DNA of 64,000 nt, from NCBI GenBank assembly GCA_036123135.1, contig JAZADZ010000102.1, forward strand, positions 1 through 64,000, written 5' to 3'. The DNA comes from GCA-2716065 sp036123135. Its GTDB lineage: Bacteria > Bacteroidota > Bacteroidia > Flavobacteriales_D > Parvicellaceae. A model generated the notes under the pieces. The model worked only from the letters and a program-made list of their open reading frames with translations, was not told the origin of the DNA and made no database searches. Numbering within the stretch: the stretch's first letter is position 1; each line of letters opens with the position of its first letter. The translations under genes were made by a program, and so were the position numbers. Of this stretch, positions 53,336 through 62,277 are shown in pieces.

Positions 53336-56300
53336 TCAACTAACGGAACTTTTTTTAATGCGTTTTTGTCTAATGCCTGATGCAATTATCAGTAGAAAAA
53401 TTGAACCTATGGTAACCCAAGCCCACATTGGAAAAATTGGTGTTTCTCCTCTAGCGTAGCTGTGTAGTCCTTTGGATAAGTAGTAATTTACTCCTATGAA
53501 GGTCATTAGTACACTTGAGAAGCCAAGAACAGCAGCAACGTTAAAAATATACCTACTACGCATTCCAGGGATAAGTCTAAAATGTAAAATTACTGCGTAA
53601 GTAAGCACAATCACAAGTGCCCAAGTTTCTTTTGCATCCCATCCCCAATATCTTCCCCAAGATTCATTGGCCCAAATTCCTCCTAGAAAAGTACCTATAG
53701 TAGCTAAAATTAAACCAATTGTTAAGGTTAGTTCATTGATGTAGGTAAGCTCGCTAATTACGCCACCTAAACGAACTGCATTTGTTTTACTTTTAAATAA
53801 ATAAGTAGTTAAGTTAATTAATCCAAGAATGAAACCAAGTCCAAGAAATCCATAGCTTATGGTTATGCACGCCACATGAATCATTAGCCAATACGATTTT
53901 AAAACAGGTTGTAAGTTAGTAAGCTGTGGATCAAAACTACTGTGCCCTGCAGTCATTAAAATGAAAAAAGCCAATAGAGAAGTTGCAGCTAACGTAATTT
54001 TAGAGTTTCGAATAAAAAACATACCAGCAAGCACACTTCCCCAAGCAATAAAAGTAAGTGCTTCATATCCATTACTCCATGGGGCATGGCCAGTAATTTT
54101 CCATCTCAGACCTAATCCATAGGTATGATAAATAAAAGTGATTCCCAAACAAAAAATCAGTACCCACAAAATTCCATTTAGAGTTTTAAACCAAATACCT
54201 TTCCTATTGGCAACAAGAGCATCGATAAAACTAAACAGTAATAAAAAGATTGCCAATACTCCATAATAGTTTTTAAGACTATTGAAAATATTTTTTTGAT
54301 TGTAATAAATTTCTAAATCAACTAAATCCTCTTCAGGCAAAATGCTTTTATCGGCCAAAAGTTTCTGTATGGATTTCATTGTCTTTAGCATTGAATTTGC
54401 AGCAGTGTAGTCGCCATTTTTTTTGGCTTCTGAAACGTCATTAAGATAGGTCAACCATATCTTTGAGAGAGTGATTCCGCTCTCTTGATGACTTCCCATA
54501 GCGATGGGAAGATTGGCATTTTTATCGCTCCAGTTGATCCACTTATTAGAAGGATCATCCTTGATTGGGAAAATGTTGATTAAGTCGCCATACATTAATT
54601 GTATGAGTATGTTAAACCGCTCGTTGGCCTTTATGAGCTCTTTGTCAAAAACATTTTTGTTGATGTCTTTTTTGTTGAAACTCTTTTGCAGTTGGGTAAG
54701 TAGCTTCTCTTGTCCGTTAGAATCCAGAAAATCTTTAACACTTGCGTATTTTCCTTCAATGCCTAAAGAGTCGGATACTCCAGTCCCGCCTTTTACATAT
54801 ATGATTTTTTGATTGGTCCAAAAATCGGAATCAATCATGAAGTCAATAAAAACTTGCATCGCATCAACATCGATTGAATCATTGACTGTAAAACGATCTT
54901 TCTTACTTACTTTATGAAAAACATCATATGCTAAAGTATGAAGGGGTTGAATTCTACCTTCATAGGATTGAACAAGAAGTTTACCTAAACTATCGGAATG
55001 GTCAACTAAAACTGGATTGTAGTTTTGGGCGGTTGTAGAAAATGCAATTAGTAATGGGATGAAAGCCAGTTGCTTGTATCTGTTTTTTCGGATTTTGACA
55101 ATTTTTTTTCTGACCTGTAAAAATCTAGAATTCTTGTTTAAAAGCGTTCCAACAAAACCTATTGCCAATAATAAATATCCAAGATAGGAAAGCCATGTTC
55201 CCCAAAAGTCGTGGTTGACTGAAAGAATAGTGATGTCTGGGTCTAAACCAGCACTCTTTGCTTGGTCACTGGACCAATCATAGCTAGATTGAAAAAAACG
55301 ATACCCATCGTAATCAACCACATGATTCATAAATAAATTATAATCGTCTTCTTTTTCTTTCAGTGTGTCAACTATTGTAAGGTCACTTTCATAACTACTT
55401 GGACTTTCAGAACCAGGATATTTCAATAACCTAAAATCTTGCAGTTTAATCTCAAAAGGAAGTTCTATTTTTTTTGCTCCATAAGCCAACTGAAAAAACC
55501 ATCCTCCTAATTGCTCCATGTGAGGTTTAGGTTGCAATCCAGCACCTCCATAAACTACGAAATCTTTGGATTCTCCACCATAGGATAAGTTAATTTTGAA
55601 GGCATCAGGAAGTTCAGTATCGTCTGTTGAAACAATTTCCATCTTTGCTTTTGGATGTATGGTGCTGACCATTATTTGCGTTCCACCAATGTTAACAAGA
55701 TTTCTTAATCCGATTGAGTGTAAACTATCTCTTGAAAGCGTATCCATGGGAATCTCAGAAAATGATTTTTGTCTATCCTCAATGGAAAGGCTAGCCATAT
55801 CGGTTCTTAGCAGGTCATAAGGAGAGAATATAAAAAAACCTGACTCATCTTCGAAAAACTTAATGGCATCCGTTCTTTCGTTCGTATTAAATGATATCCA
55901 GGTTTGACCCTTTTTTAATGACTCACCTTCCTTAATGTAAACATTTTCTCTGCCTGGAAATACTAGTTCTAGAAGACGTGAACCATCTGCAACATTTGTT
56001 CTGAGTTCCTCTTTTGCATTAGGAATTCGATCGATACAATCCAACGCTAATGAAGTGTTGTTGGGAAATTCAAATCGGTAATCGAATTCATCTTCTGTTA
56101 CAGGTGTAAAAAAACGTTTTTCTGAAAAATTAAACTGCTGGTTTTCGTTGTGTGCAAAAATCTGAAAGTAAGGATCTGCAGTGAATATTTCATTCACAGA
56201 CTGTTTTTCTGGGATAATCATTACACCTTCATATCCAAGGTATCTTGTTATTCCAGCACCAAGAATTACAATGATGAATCCAAAGTGAATCAATAACATA

Positions 56301-56527
56301 CTTAATTTTTCACGAGAGAAAAGAGCATATCTTTTGATGTTGTAAACAAAATTTATCATCAATAGAAGAAGAATGAGCTCGAACCATTTGGCATTAAAAA
56401 TTAGCACACGCGCAGTGATGGTATCAAAGCTATTTTCGATGAATGTTGCAGCACCTATGGCAATAGAAAAGAGGAGCAAAAGAATTGCCATTGCTCTAGT
56501 AGAAATAAGAAATTTTAAAAATTTCAC
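53336..56527 (-). CDS. ResB-CcsA fusion, cytochrome c biogenesis (system II)
   Basis: A 1063-aa membrane protein. The N-terminal half (1-480) is ResB-like: TRAMAILLLLFSIAIGAATF, FVYNIKRYALFSREKLSMLLIHFGFI, and a large periplasmic beta domain. After a linker (about 500-770) with no known domain, the C-terminal part is CcsA: WKITGHAPWSNGYEAL, LMIHVACITISYGFLG, and the WWD-type haem-binding motif WGWDAKETWALV, with several conserved His. Such fused CcsBA proteins export haem and attach it to apocytochrome c in the periplasm. The long middle insert is a feature of Bacteroidota members. Confidence 0.9.
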   Translation of the reverse strand: MKFLKFLISTRAMAILLLLFSIAIGAATFIENSFDTITARVLIFNAKWFELILLLLMINFVYNIKRYALFSREKLSMLLIHFGFIIVILGAGITRYLGYEGVMIIPEKQSVNEIFTADPYFQIFAHNENQQFNFSEKRFFTPVTEDEFDYRFEFPNNTSLALDCIDRIPNAKEELRTNVADGSRLLELVFPGRENVYIKEGESLKKGQTWISFNTNERTDAIKFFEDESGFFIFSPYDLLRTDMASLSIEDRQKSFSEIPMDTLSRDSLHSIGLRNLVNIGGTQIMVSTIHPKAKMEIVSTDDTELPDAFKINLSYGGESKDFVVYGGAGLQPKPHMEQLGGWFFQLAYGAKKIELPFEIKLQDFRLLKYPGSESPSSYESDLTIVDTLKEKEDDYNLFMNHVVDYDGYRFFQSSYDWSSDQAKSAGLDPDITILSVNHDFWGTWLSYLGYLLLAIGFVGTLLNKNSRFLQVRKKIVKIRKNRYKQLAFIPLLIAFSTTAQNYNPVLVDHSDSLGKLLVQSYEGRIQPLHTLAYDVFHKVSKKDRFTVNDSIDVDAMQVFIDFMIDSDFWTNQKIIYVKGGTGVSDSLGIEGKYASVKDFLDSNGQEKLLTQLQKSFNKKDINKNVFDKELIKANERFNILIQLMYGDLINIFPIKDDPSNKWINWSDKNANLPIAMGSHQESGITLSKIWLTYLNDVSEAKKNGDYTAANSMLKTMKSIQKLLADKSILPEEDLVDLEIYYNQKNIFNSLKNYYGVLAIFLLLFSFIDALVANRKGIWFKTLNGILWVLIFCLGITFIYHTYGLGLRWKITGHAPWSNGYEALTFIAWGSVLAGMFFIRNSKITLAATSLLAFFILMTAGHSSFDPQLTNLQPVLKSYWLMIHVACITISYGFLGLGFILGLINLTTYLFKSKTNAVRLGGVISELTYINELTLTIGLILATIGTFLGGIWANESWGRYWGWDAKETWALVIVLTYAVILHFRLIPGMRSRYIFNVAAVLGFSSVLMTFIGVNYYLSKGLHSYARGETPIFPMWAWVTIGSIFLLIIASGIRQKRIKKSSVS

Positions 56528-56657
56528 TTACTAATTTTGGTACGAAAATAAAAAAATTGAAATTTGATGCTTACGCAGTTTAGTTGAAATAAAGCAATTC
56601 TTTGTTTCTCAGGGGTGAAATTATTTAAACAAAACTATATTTAAGAAATTTTAACAA

Positions 56658-57584
56658 ATGAACTATGTAAATACTGAGATAAGATCGTTTGACCTTATTC
56701 CATTGACTCTATATCATTGGGAATGCGAAAATCCTAAAGCAATTGTTCATATAGTACATGGAATGAGCGAACATGCTGCAAGGTATGACCATTTTGCAAG
56801 CTGGCTAAATGAAAATGATATTTCTGTAGTATCCTCAGATTTAAGAGGTCATGGTAAAACTGCTGGTGAGCTGAGAAATGTTGGACATTTCGCAACTAGA
56901 AACGGTTGGGAAAAAGTATGCAAAGATATTTGTCTAATTACTGAAGAAACCATCAAAAAACATCCGAACCTTCCTATCATTTTTTTGGGTCATAGTATGG
57001 GTTCTTTTTTAATTCGTAAAATCAGCTATTCATTTGGAAATTTCGGAAGTGGTTACATATTTTCATCTACAGCAGGTCATCCAGGACTTATCGGAATTGC
57101 TGGTGTTCGTATTGCAAAACTTAATGTTAAACTCATGGGCAGAAGAAATAAATCTCAGCTTATGACCCAATTAACTTTTGGAGATTTTAACAAAAAATAC
57201 AAAAACAAAAAAACAAAAAAAGATTGGTTGACAAAAGACGAAAGTATTGTAAATCAGTATATTAATGACCCTTACTGCATGCAAACATTTAGCTCACAAT
57301 TTTACAACGACCTTGTTGAGGGCGTACTTGAAATAAACGAAATATCCAACATAAATAAAATGGTTAAGAACCTACCTGTTTTATTGTTCGCTGGAGATAT
57401 GGATCCTGTTGGAAATTATGGAAAGGGAACTAAAGAGGTGTACGAGAAAATGAAAAAATGTGGAGTTAAAGATATAGAACTTGTTCTGTATGAAGATGGA
57501 AGACATGAAATGTTAAATGAAACCAATAAAATGGATGTTTATCAGATGATTTTAAATTGGATAACTTCTAAATTCAATGTATGA
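56658..57584 (+). CDS. Alpha/beta hydrolase (monoacylglycerol-lipase-like)
   Basis: A 308-aa protein with HGMSEHAARYDHFASWLNE, the oxyanion region DLRGHGKTAGELR, nucleophile elbow LGHSMGSFLIR, and the acid and His in LFAGDMDPVGN and DGRHEMLNE. This is the serine aminopeptidase S33 / lysophospholipase group. It has no signal peptide, so it is cytoplasmic; the lipid substrate is unknown. It overlaps yggS by 4 bp. Confidence 0.85.
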   Translation: MNYVNTEIRSFDLIPLTLYHWECENPKAIVHIVHGMSEHAARYDHFASWLNENDISVVSSDLRGHGKTAGELRNVGHFATRNGWEKVCKDICLITEETIKKHPNLPIIFLGHSMGSFLIRKISYSFGNFGSGYIFSSTAGHPGLIGIAGVRIAKLNVKLMGRRNKSQLMTQLTFGDFNKKYKNKKTKKDWLTKDESIVNQYINDPYCMQTFSSQFYNDLVEGVLEINEISNINKMVKNLPVLLFAGDMDPVGNYGKGTKEVYEKMKKCGVKDIELVLYEDGRHEMLNETNKMDVYQMILNWITSKFNV

Positions 57585-58237
57585 TTCGAGAAAATTTACA
57601 ACATATTCTAAGCGACATACCATCTAACGTTCAGTTGGTGGCTGTTTCTAAAACCAAACCAAATGAAGATATACTAATTGCCTACGATAGTGGACAACGA
57701 CATTTTGGGGAAAATAAGGTCCAAGAACTGAATCAAAAGCAACAACAGCTTCCAAAGGATATCAAATGGCACATGATTGGTCACTTGCAAACCAACAAAG
57801 TAAAATACATTGCTCCTTTCATTCACCTCATCCATGGGGTTGATAGCATTAAACTGCTAAAGGAAATTAACAAGCAGGCAAAAAAAAACAATAGAACAAT
57901 CGAATGTCTCCTTCAATTTCACATTGCAAGTGAACAAAGTAAATTTGGATTAAGCCGAGCTCAAGCAATAGAAATCATCCTTTCTGATGAATTTAATGCT
58001 CTAAATAATATTTGTATAAAAGGAGTCATGGGAATGGCAAGTTTTACATCTGACCACAATAAGATTGAAGAAGAATTTTCAGTATTAAAAGCTATATTTG
58101 ATGAACTGAAAAATATAACCCCTTATCCGAATTCATTTGATTGTATTTCAATGGGAATGAGTGGAGATTATAAAATTGCCATAAAAAAGGGATCAAATAT
58201 GATTAGAATTGGTAGCACTATTTTCGGTTCTAGATAA
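57581..58237 (+). CDS. YggS family PLP homeostasis protein
   Basis: A 218-aa protein with the PLP Lys in LVAVSKTKPNED, FGENKVQELNQK, WHMIGHLQTNKVKYI, and the C-terminal SMGMSGDYKIAIKKGSNMIRIGSTIFGSR, all signatures of YggS (COG0325). It binds PLP without catalysing a known reaction and helps keep PLP balance. It starts in the last codon of the hydrolase gene and is followed by the RNA candidate. Confidence 0.94.
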   Translation: MIRENLQHILSDIPSNVQLVAVSKTKPNEDILIAYDSGQRHFGENKVQELNQKQQQLPKDIKWHMIGHLQTNKVKYIAPFIHLIHGVDSIKLLKEINKQAKKNNRTIECLLQFHIASEQSKFGLSRAQAIEIILSDEFNALNNICIKGVMGMASFTSDHNKIEEEFSVLKAIFDELKNITPYPNSFDCISMGMSGDYKIAIKKGSNMIRIGSTIFGSR

Positions 58238-58330
58238 GTTAGTTGTCAACTTGTCAAGTTGGCACCCTTTATTTAGCAATTCATGGCTAAAAAAATACAA
58301 TCCATCTAAAAAATGAATCACCGACGAAAA

Positions 58331-58421
58331 ACCCCTATATATTTGTATTAGGGGTAGTCAAATATATGTTGCTTAATGCAACTTATTTGAGGGGAGCTTT
58401 TCTTAAGCTCCCTTTTTTTTT
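58331..58421 (+). ncRNA. Candidate small structured RNA with its own terminator
   Basis: Between yggS and the HEAT gene lie three helices in a row. The first is ACCCCTA/TAGGGGT (58331-58337 with 58349-58355), which encloses a TATATTTG -7 element. The second is a two-part stem, TCAAATA/TATTTGA and GTTGC/GCAAC (58358-58390). The third is GGGAGCTT/AAGCTCCC (58392-58412) followed by nine T. No coding frame fits. If the -7 is used, the RNA starts near 58352 and is about 70 nt. If transcription starts upstream, the first hairpin joins it. Alternatively this is the 3' UTR of yggS. Confidence 0.5.
58392..58421 (+). terminator. Strong rho-independent terminator
   Basis: GGGAGCTT (58392-58399) pairs with AAGCTCCC (58405-58412), a perfect 8-bp stem with a 5-nt loop, followed by nine T. 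Confidence 0.85.
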
Positions 58422-58465
58422 GTCCAAACTTCTTCACAATCTAGACTACTTTTCTTTGTTAATTG

Positions 58466-58473
58466 TACATTTG
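58466..58473 (+). promoter_or_regulatory. -7 element of the HEAT/KdsC/Maf operon
   Basis: TACATTTG matches TAnnTTTG, 18 bp before the ATG at 58492, giving a leader of about 12 nt. No -33 TTG was seen at the right distance. Confidence 0.4.
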
Positions 58474-58491
58474 CCAAAATGATTTTTTAAA

Positions 58492-59037
58492 ATGAATAAA
58501 GCTGAAAAAAATAAAACCAATTTCAACAATTCAATTCTTGAAGATTTAAAATCCTCAGATAAAACAAGAGTCAATAATGCTGTTAAAAAACTTTCTAATA
58601 AAGCTGATGCATCCATAATCAAAGCTCTATTAGACTTGTATTCTACTCTCAAAGAGGACAGTTATGTCAAAAAACAGCTTAAAGACGTGTTTAGTCAACT
58701 TAAAATTTCCAAAGCAGTTCCTGTTTTGATTGAAGGTTTATCGCACCAAGATGATAAAATCAAAGAGCTTTGTCTTTTTTCGCTTTGGAGCTCTAGTCTT
58801 GATGCCGCTGACTATTTACCCCCAATTGTTCAATGTGCCTGTAAAGGTGATTACATGGTTGCTTTGGAGGCTCTAACCCTTGTGGAAAATCTAGAAGGTC
58901 CGTTCAGCGAACAAGATTTAATTGAAAGCATGATTTTCATTAACGAGTACCTTTCGGAGGGTGGAGACGACAAAGTAGATTTGATTAAGTCCATTCTGGA
59001 TACCATCAAGGTATACGAACAACAAATACAAATTTAA
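58492..59037 (+). CDS. HEAT-repeat-like helical protein
   Basis: A 181-aa protein made of helical pairs (EDLKSSDKTRVNNAVKKLSN, KAVPVLIEGLSHQDDKIKEL, CACKGDYMVALEALTLVEN), which fits a HEAT-repeat scaffold. It has no signal peptide and no catalytic motif. It is first in a tight operon with DUF2520, a KdsC-like phosphatase, a UbiA-family enzyme and Maf; its stop is directly followed by the next start codon. Function unknown. Confidence 0.65.
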   Translation: MNKAEKNKTNFNNSILEDLKSSDKTRVNNAVKKLSNKADASIIKALLDLYSTLKEDSYVKKQLKDVFSQLKISKAVPVLIEGLSHQDDKIKELCLFSLWSSSLDAADYLPPIVQCACKGDYMVALEALTLVENLEGPFSEQDLIESMIFINEYLSEGGDDKVDLIKSILDTIKVYEQQIQI

Positions 59038-59820
59038 TTGAGTTCTATCAAAAGTGTTTCGATTATTGGTAGCGGAAATGTTGCCACCCACCTTGGTGAA
59101 AATTTATATGCTAAAGGAATTTCTATTGACGTAATATTTAATCATAAATTAGAAAATGCCAAAAAACTAGCTACTAGACTAAAGTGCGACTGCACAGACG
59201 ACCCTTTGAAGATTCCTGCAAATTCAGATTTGTACATAGTGGCTTTAAAGGACAATTTCATACAAAGTACGCTTTCAAAAATAAATTTTACCACCCAGTT
59301 TGTTGTGCATACATCTGGTAGTTTTGATTCTTCTAAATTGAATCAATTTACCTCTAAGTGGGGGTGTTTTTACCCTATGCAAACGTTTAAAAAAAAACAA
59401 GCGGTAAATTTACAAGGAACCTCAATATTTATAGAAAGCAACCATGAGCAGGAGTTGAACCAACTTTACAATTTGTGTTCAACAATTGACTGTAACGGAT
59501 ACGTACTAAGTTCAAAACAACGTAAACAGTTGCACATTGCAGCAATTGCAACTAATAATTTTACCTATCACCTGTTTAGTCACATTCAGCAGTACTGCGA
59601 CACACACCAACTTCCATACGATTCTCTTCAGCCACTTCTATTGGAAACCCTTAAGAAAATTGAGCTAAATGAGCCGTTTAAACACCAGACAGGTCCTGCT
59701 GCTCGAAACGAAAAACAAACCATCAAAAATCATTTAGAATTATTAGCAAACGAAAATTATTTAGCTGAAATTTATGGCTTATTCAGCAAACAAATCCTTG
59801 ACAAACAGCATGAATTATAA
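59038..59820 (+). CDS. Rossmann-like and DUF2520 domain oxidoreductase
   Basis: A 260-aa protein from a TTG start immediately after the HEAT stop. The N-terminal NAD(P)-binding motif is SIIGSGNVATHLGENL; the C-terminal DUF2520 domain (6-phosphogluconate dehydrogenase-like helices) contains KQLHIAAIATNNFTYHLFSH and TGPAARNEKQTI. It resembles reductases of the ketopantoate and pyrroline-carboxylate type, but the substrate is unknown. It overlaps the KdsC-like gene by 11 bp. Confidence 0.82.
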   Translation: MSSIKSVSIIGSGNVATHLGENLYAKGISIDVIFNHKLENAKKLATRLKCDCTDDPLKIPANSDLYIVALKDNFIQSTLSKINFTTQFVVHTSGSFDSSKLNQFTSKWGCFYPMQTFKKKQAVNLQGTSIFIESNHEQELNQLYNLCSTIDCNGYVLSSKQRKQLHIAAIATNNFTYHLFSHIQQYCDTHQLPYDSLQPLLLETLKKIELNEPFKHQTGPAARNEKQTIKNHLELLANENYLAEIYGLFSKQILDKQHEL

Positions 59821-60328
59821 AGAAGCTCTTCAACACATTACTACTTTTATTTTTGATGTAGACGGTGTACTTACTGATGGATCCGTTGTACTTGACCCAT
59901 CGGGAGAAATGGTTAGGACAATGAATACCAAAGACGGATTTGCACTTCAACATGCAGTAAAAAAAGGATATAATGTGTGCATTATTACAGGTGGAAATTC
60001 TGTCATGGTCAAACAGCGCTTGAAGTATCTAGGGATTAAAGATGTGTTTCTATCTGCTCATGAAAAACTAACCATCTTCAACGACTACCTAAAAGAAAAC
60101 AACATTAATACCAACCAAGTGCTCTACATGGGCGATGATCTTCCCGACTATCCGTGTATTCAAGCAGCCGCTGTTGGCGCTTGCCCCAATGACTCTGCGG
60201 TTGAAATAAGAGAAATTTCAGATTACATATCACATGTAAAAGGTGGAAAAGGGTGTGTCAGAGATGTAATTGAACAAACGCTTAGACTTCACGGCAAATG
60301 GTTTGATAAAGACAGCTTTATATGGTAA
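59810..60328 (+). CDS. kdsC: KdsC-like HAD phosphatase (3-deoxy-manno-octulosonate-8-phosphatase type)
   Basis: A 172-aa protein starting MNYKEALQHITTFIFDVDGVLTDGS, with HAD motifs DVDGVLTDG, TGG, K (VKQRLKYLGI) and GDDLPDYPC. It lacks a cap domain, as KdsC does. It should release phosphate from KDO-8-phosphate for LPS inner core, or act on a similar sugar acid phosphate. The in-frame codons before 59810 lie inside DUF2520 and are not family-like. It overlaps the UbiA-like gene by 7 bp. Confidence 0.88.
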   Translation: MNYKEALQHITTFIFDVDGVLTDGSVVLDPSGEMVRTMNTKDGFALQHAVKKGYNVCIITGGNSVMVKQRLKYLGIKDVFLSAHEKLTIFNDYLKENNINTNQVLYMGDDLPDYPCIQAAAVGACPNDSAVEIREISDYISHVKGGKGCVRDVIEQTLRLHGKWFDKDSFIW

Positions 60329-61221
60329 GAGAACTTTTTAAGGCAGTTCGAATAAACAACCTTATACTGTTGGCTTTCCTGTTTGCCAGTATTGAACTCT
60401 TCTTTCACTTTAAAACCAACACTAGCACTTTCCAAAACTACAGTTTACTGATTTACATTAACATCTTGATAACTGCAGCATTTGGATATGTAATTAACGA
60501 CAGCTTCGATAAAAAAAGTGACCAGCTTAACGAAAAATTAAACAAATCCAAGCTAGACTCAAGGCAGCTAGCACAAAGCGCTGCTTTTTTTTTACTTTTT
60601 TCAATTCTGGTTTCTTTGATTTATTTCAACATAACTTTTTTCATTTTAAACCTAATTGTTTTAATTGGCTTGTTCTTGTACAGCTGGAAAATGAAACACC
60701 TTCCGCTTTTGGGGAATCTGACAATAGCTTCATTTGCGGGACTTTGCCCATTAATTGGATACATCAATCATCCTGAATTTCAATTCCAAATATCAAGCAG
60801 TGCTCTTTCAATTAATGAAATGTACCAGCTAAGTATTCCATTTTTAATTGGAATAATGGCATTTCTTTCAACGTTAAGCAGAGAAATTGTCAAAGACCTA
60901 GAAGATATTGATGGAGATTTAGCGGTTCGTTCCAAAACACTACCAATATTATTTGGCAAATCGGCTGCAAAAATCATTGCACTTTTTGTTCTAATCTGCA
61001 CTGCATCATTAACGCTGTTCGCATTGATTTGTAAAGAAAATTACTCTCTATCTTTTACAACCTGTGCCTCTATAGTAGTTCTGTTACTTGTTCCAATATT
61101 TACAGCAATCGTAAAACTTTTCCAGGCCAATAGCAAAGCCGATTTCTTTAAAGTGAGCAACCTTCATAAATTTATTTTTCTAAGTGCTACAATTGTTTTA
61201 CTAACTCACACCTTTACATAA
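60322..61221 (+). CDS. UbiA-family prenyltransferase
   Basis: A 299-aa protein with about eight membrane helices. The first Asp-rich motif is NDSFDKKSDQLNEKLNK (normally NDxxDxxxD) and the second is DLEDIDGDLAVRSKTLP (DxxxD). These bind Mg-prenyl-diphosphate. It resembles the geranylgeranylglycerol-phosphate transferase-like proteins found next to Maf in Bacteroidota; the acceptor is unknown. The frame overlaps KdsC by 7 bp and shares one base with maf. Confidence 0.85.
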   Translation: MVRELFKAVRINNLILLAFLFASIELFFHFKTNTSTFQNYSLLIYINILITAAFGYVINDSFDKKSDQLNEKLNKSKLDSRQLAQSAAFFLLFSILVSLIYFNITFFILNLIVLIGLFLYSWKMKHLPLLGNLTIASFAGLCPLIGYINHPEFQFQISSSALSINEMYQLSIPFLIGIMAFLSTLSREIVKDLEDIDGDLAVRSKTLPILFGKSAAKIIALFVLICTASLTLFALICKENYSLSFTTCASIVVLLLVPIFTAIVKLFQANSKADFFKVSNLHKFIFLSATIVLLTHTFT

Positions 61222-61796
61222 TGCCATTAAGTCCCTTGAAAAAATATGATGTTATTCTGGCCTCTAACTCTCCTAGAAGACAGGAACTTTTAAAAAAACT
61301 CATTCCAAAATTTAAAATTCAAGTTGTTCCAATTGAAGAAAATTATCCAAAAGAATTAGCCAAAGATCAGATTGCCAAATACTTATCCGAGCTTAAATCT
61401 GCTGCATATCAACCCACAAAAAATGAACTCATTATCACTGCAGATACCATTGTTTCAATTGGAAATGAAGTTCTTGGAAAACCAAAAGATTCCAACGATG
61501 CTTTAGAAATGCTTATGAAGCTTTCCGGAAAATCACACTTGGTAACTACTGCAGTTTCAATAAAGACCACTGAAAAATTAATTACGTTCAGCGATACTAC
61601 TGAAGTTACTTTTTATAAGTTGACCTCACAAGAGATGGAGCAGTACATCAGGAATTGTCAACCCTTTGACAAAGCAGGATCATATGGAATCCAAGAATGG
61701 ATGGGCTATTTTGGAATCAAAAAAATGAACGGTGATTACTTCAATGTAATGGGGCTGCCTCTTCACAAGCTGTATCGAGCTTTAAAGAAGCTCTAA
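61221..61796 (+). CDS. maf: Maf family nucleotide pyrophosphatase
   Basis: A 191-aa protein with the signature VILASNSPRRQELLKKL, then ADTIVSIGNEVLGKPKD, the catalytic TTAVSIKT and GSYGIQEWMGYFGIKKMNGDYFNVMGLPLHKL. Maf/YhdE enzymes remove pyrophosphate from non-standard or excess dTTP/UTP nucleotides. It is the last gene of the operon and overlaps convergent siaC by 4 bp. Confidence 0.95.
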   Translation: MPLSPLKKYDVILASNSPRRQELLKKLIPKFKIQVVPIEENYPKELAKDQIAKYLSELKSAAYQPTKNELIITADTIVSIGNEVLGKPKDSNDALEMLMKLSGKSHLVTTAVSIKTTEKLITFSDTTEVTFYKLTSQEMEQYIRNCQPFDKAGSYGIQEWMGYFGIKKMNGDYFNVMGLPLHKLYRALKKL

Positions 61797-62194
61797 ATGA
61801 GCTGTTTTTCACAAAAATTAAAGCTCAAATTTTTAAACATATAATCAAAATCTTTTCCAGAATCAATCATATCAAAGTCATCTGATTCGTACATCCATTC
61901 TACGTCAAAATCATAGCGGTCATCTTTAGCTTTTGCATCAATTATAGCAAATAGCTTGTACAACATTCTAGCAGTTGAGGTATTGAAATAATCATAGTCA
62001 ACCGTAATTTTCAAGGAAAAACCAGTGCTAATTTGGTTTAGAAAGCTTCTAATGCTATCGCATATTGGATCATAAAATTTGTCCGCGTCCTCAGGGTAAG
62101 AAACTCCTTTGATACTTAACCTATTCTCATTTAAATCCAGGAAAACATCTGGTGTATTTTTGGTTGATTTTATTGCAAACAGAAACTCTTTCAC
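61793..62194 (-). CDS. SiaC family (DUF1987) regulatory phosphoprotein
   Basis: A 133-aa protein from GTG 62194. The family features are KSTKNTPDVFLDLNENRLSIKG, SYPEDADKFYDPICD, DYFNTSTARMLYKLF, with the phosphorylatable Thr/Ser motif, and YESDDFDMIDSGKDF. The longest frame begins at an ATG at 62254 but its first 20 residues are not family-like and lie upstream of a good promoter. In Pseudomonas, SiaC is a partner-switch protein controlled by a PP2C phosphatase and a kinase; here no siaB is adjacent, but a SpoIIE phosphatase lies at 38.5 kb. Confidence 0.8.
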   Translation of the reverse strand: MKEFLFAIKSTKNTPDVFLDLNENRLSIKGVSYPEDADKFYDPICDSIRSFLNQISTGFSLKITVDYDYFNTSTARMLYKLFAIIDAKAKDDRYDFDVEWMYESDDFDMIDSGKDFDYMFKNLSFNFCEKQLI

Positions 62195-62217
62195 ATTATC
62201 ATTGAATGATTTGGGTC

Positions 62218-62249
62218 CAAAATTAAATAGGATCCACAATGAGATACAA
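62218..62249 (-). promoter_or_regulatory. Promoter of siaC
   Basis: On the reverse strand, TTG (62249-62247), 21 bp, then TAATTTTG (62225-62218). The expected start near 62211 leaves about 16 nt before the GTG at 62194 and excludes the ATG at 62254. Confidence 0.6.
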
Positions 62250-62277
62250 TACAAACTTCCGAACGTCTAGTGCATAA

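Noticed and set aside
62195..62254. Twenty-residue extension of the SiaC protein
   Set aside because: It contains the promoter boxes and shows no family similarity; GTG 62194 is preferred.
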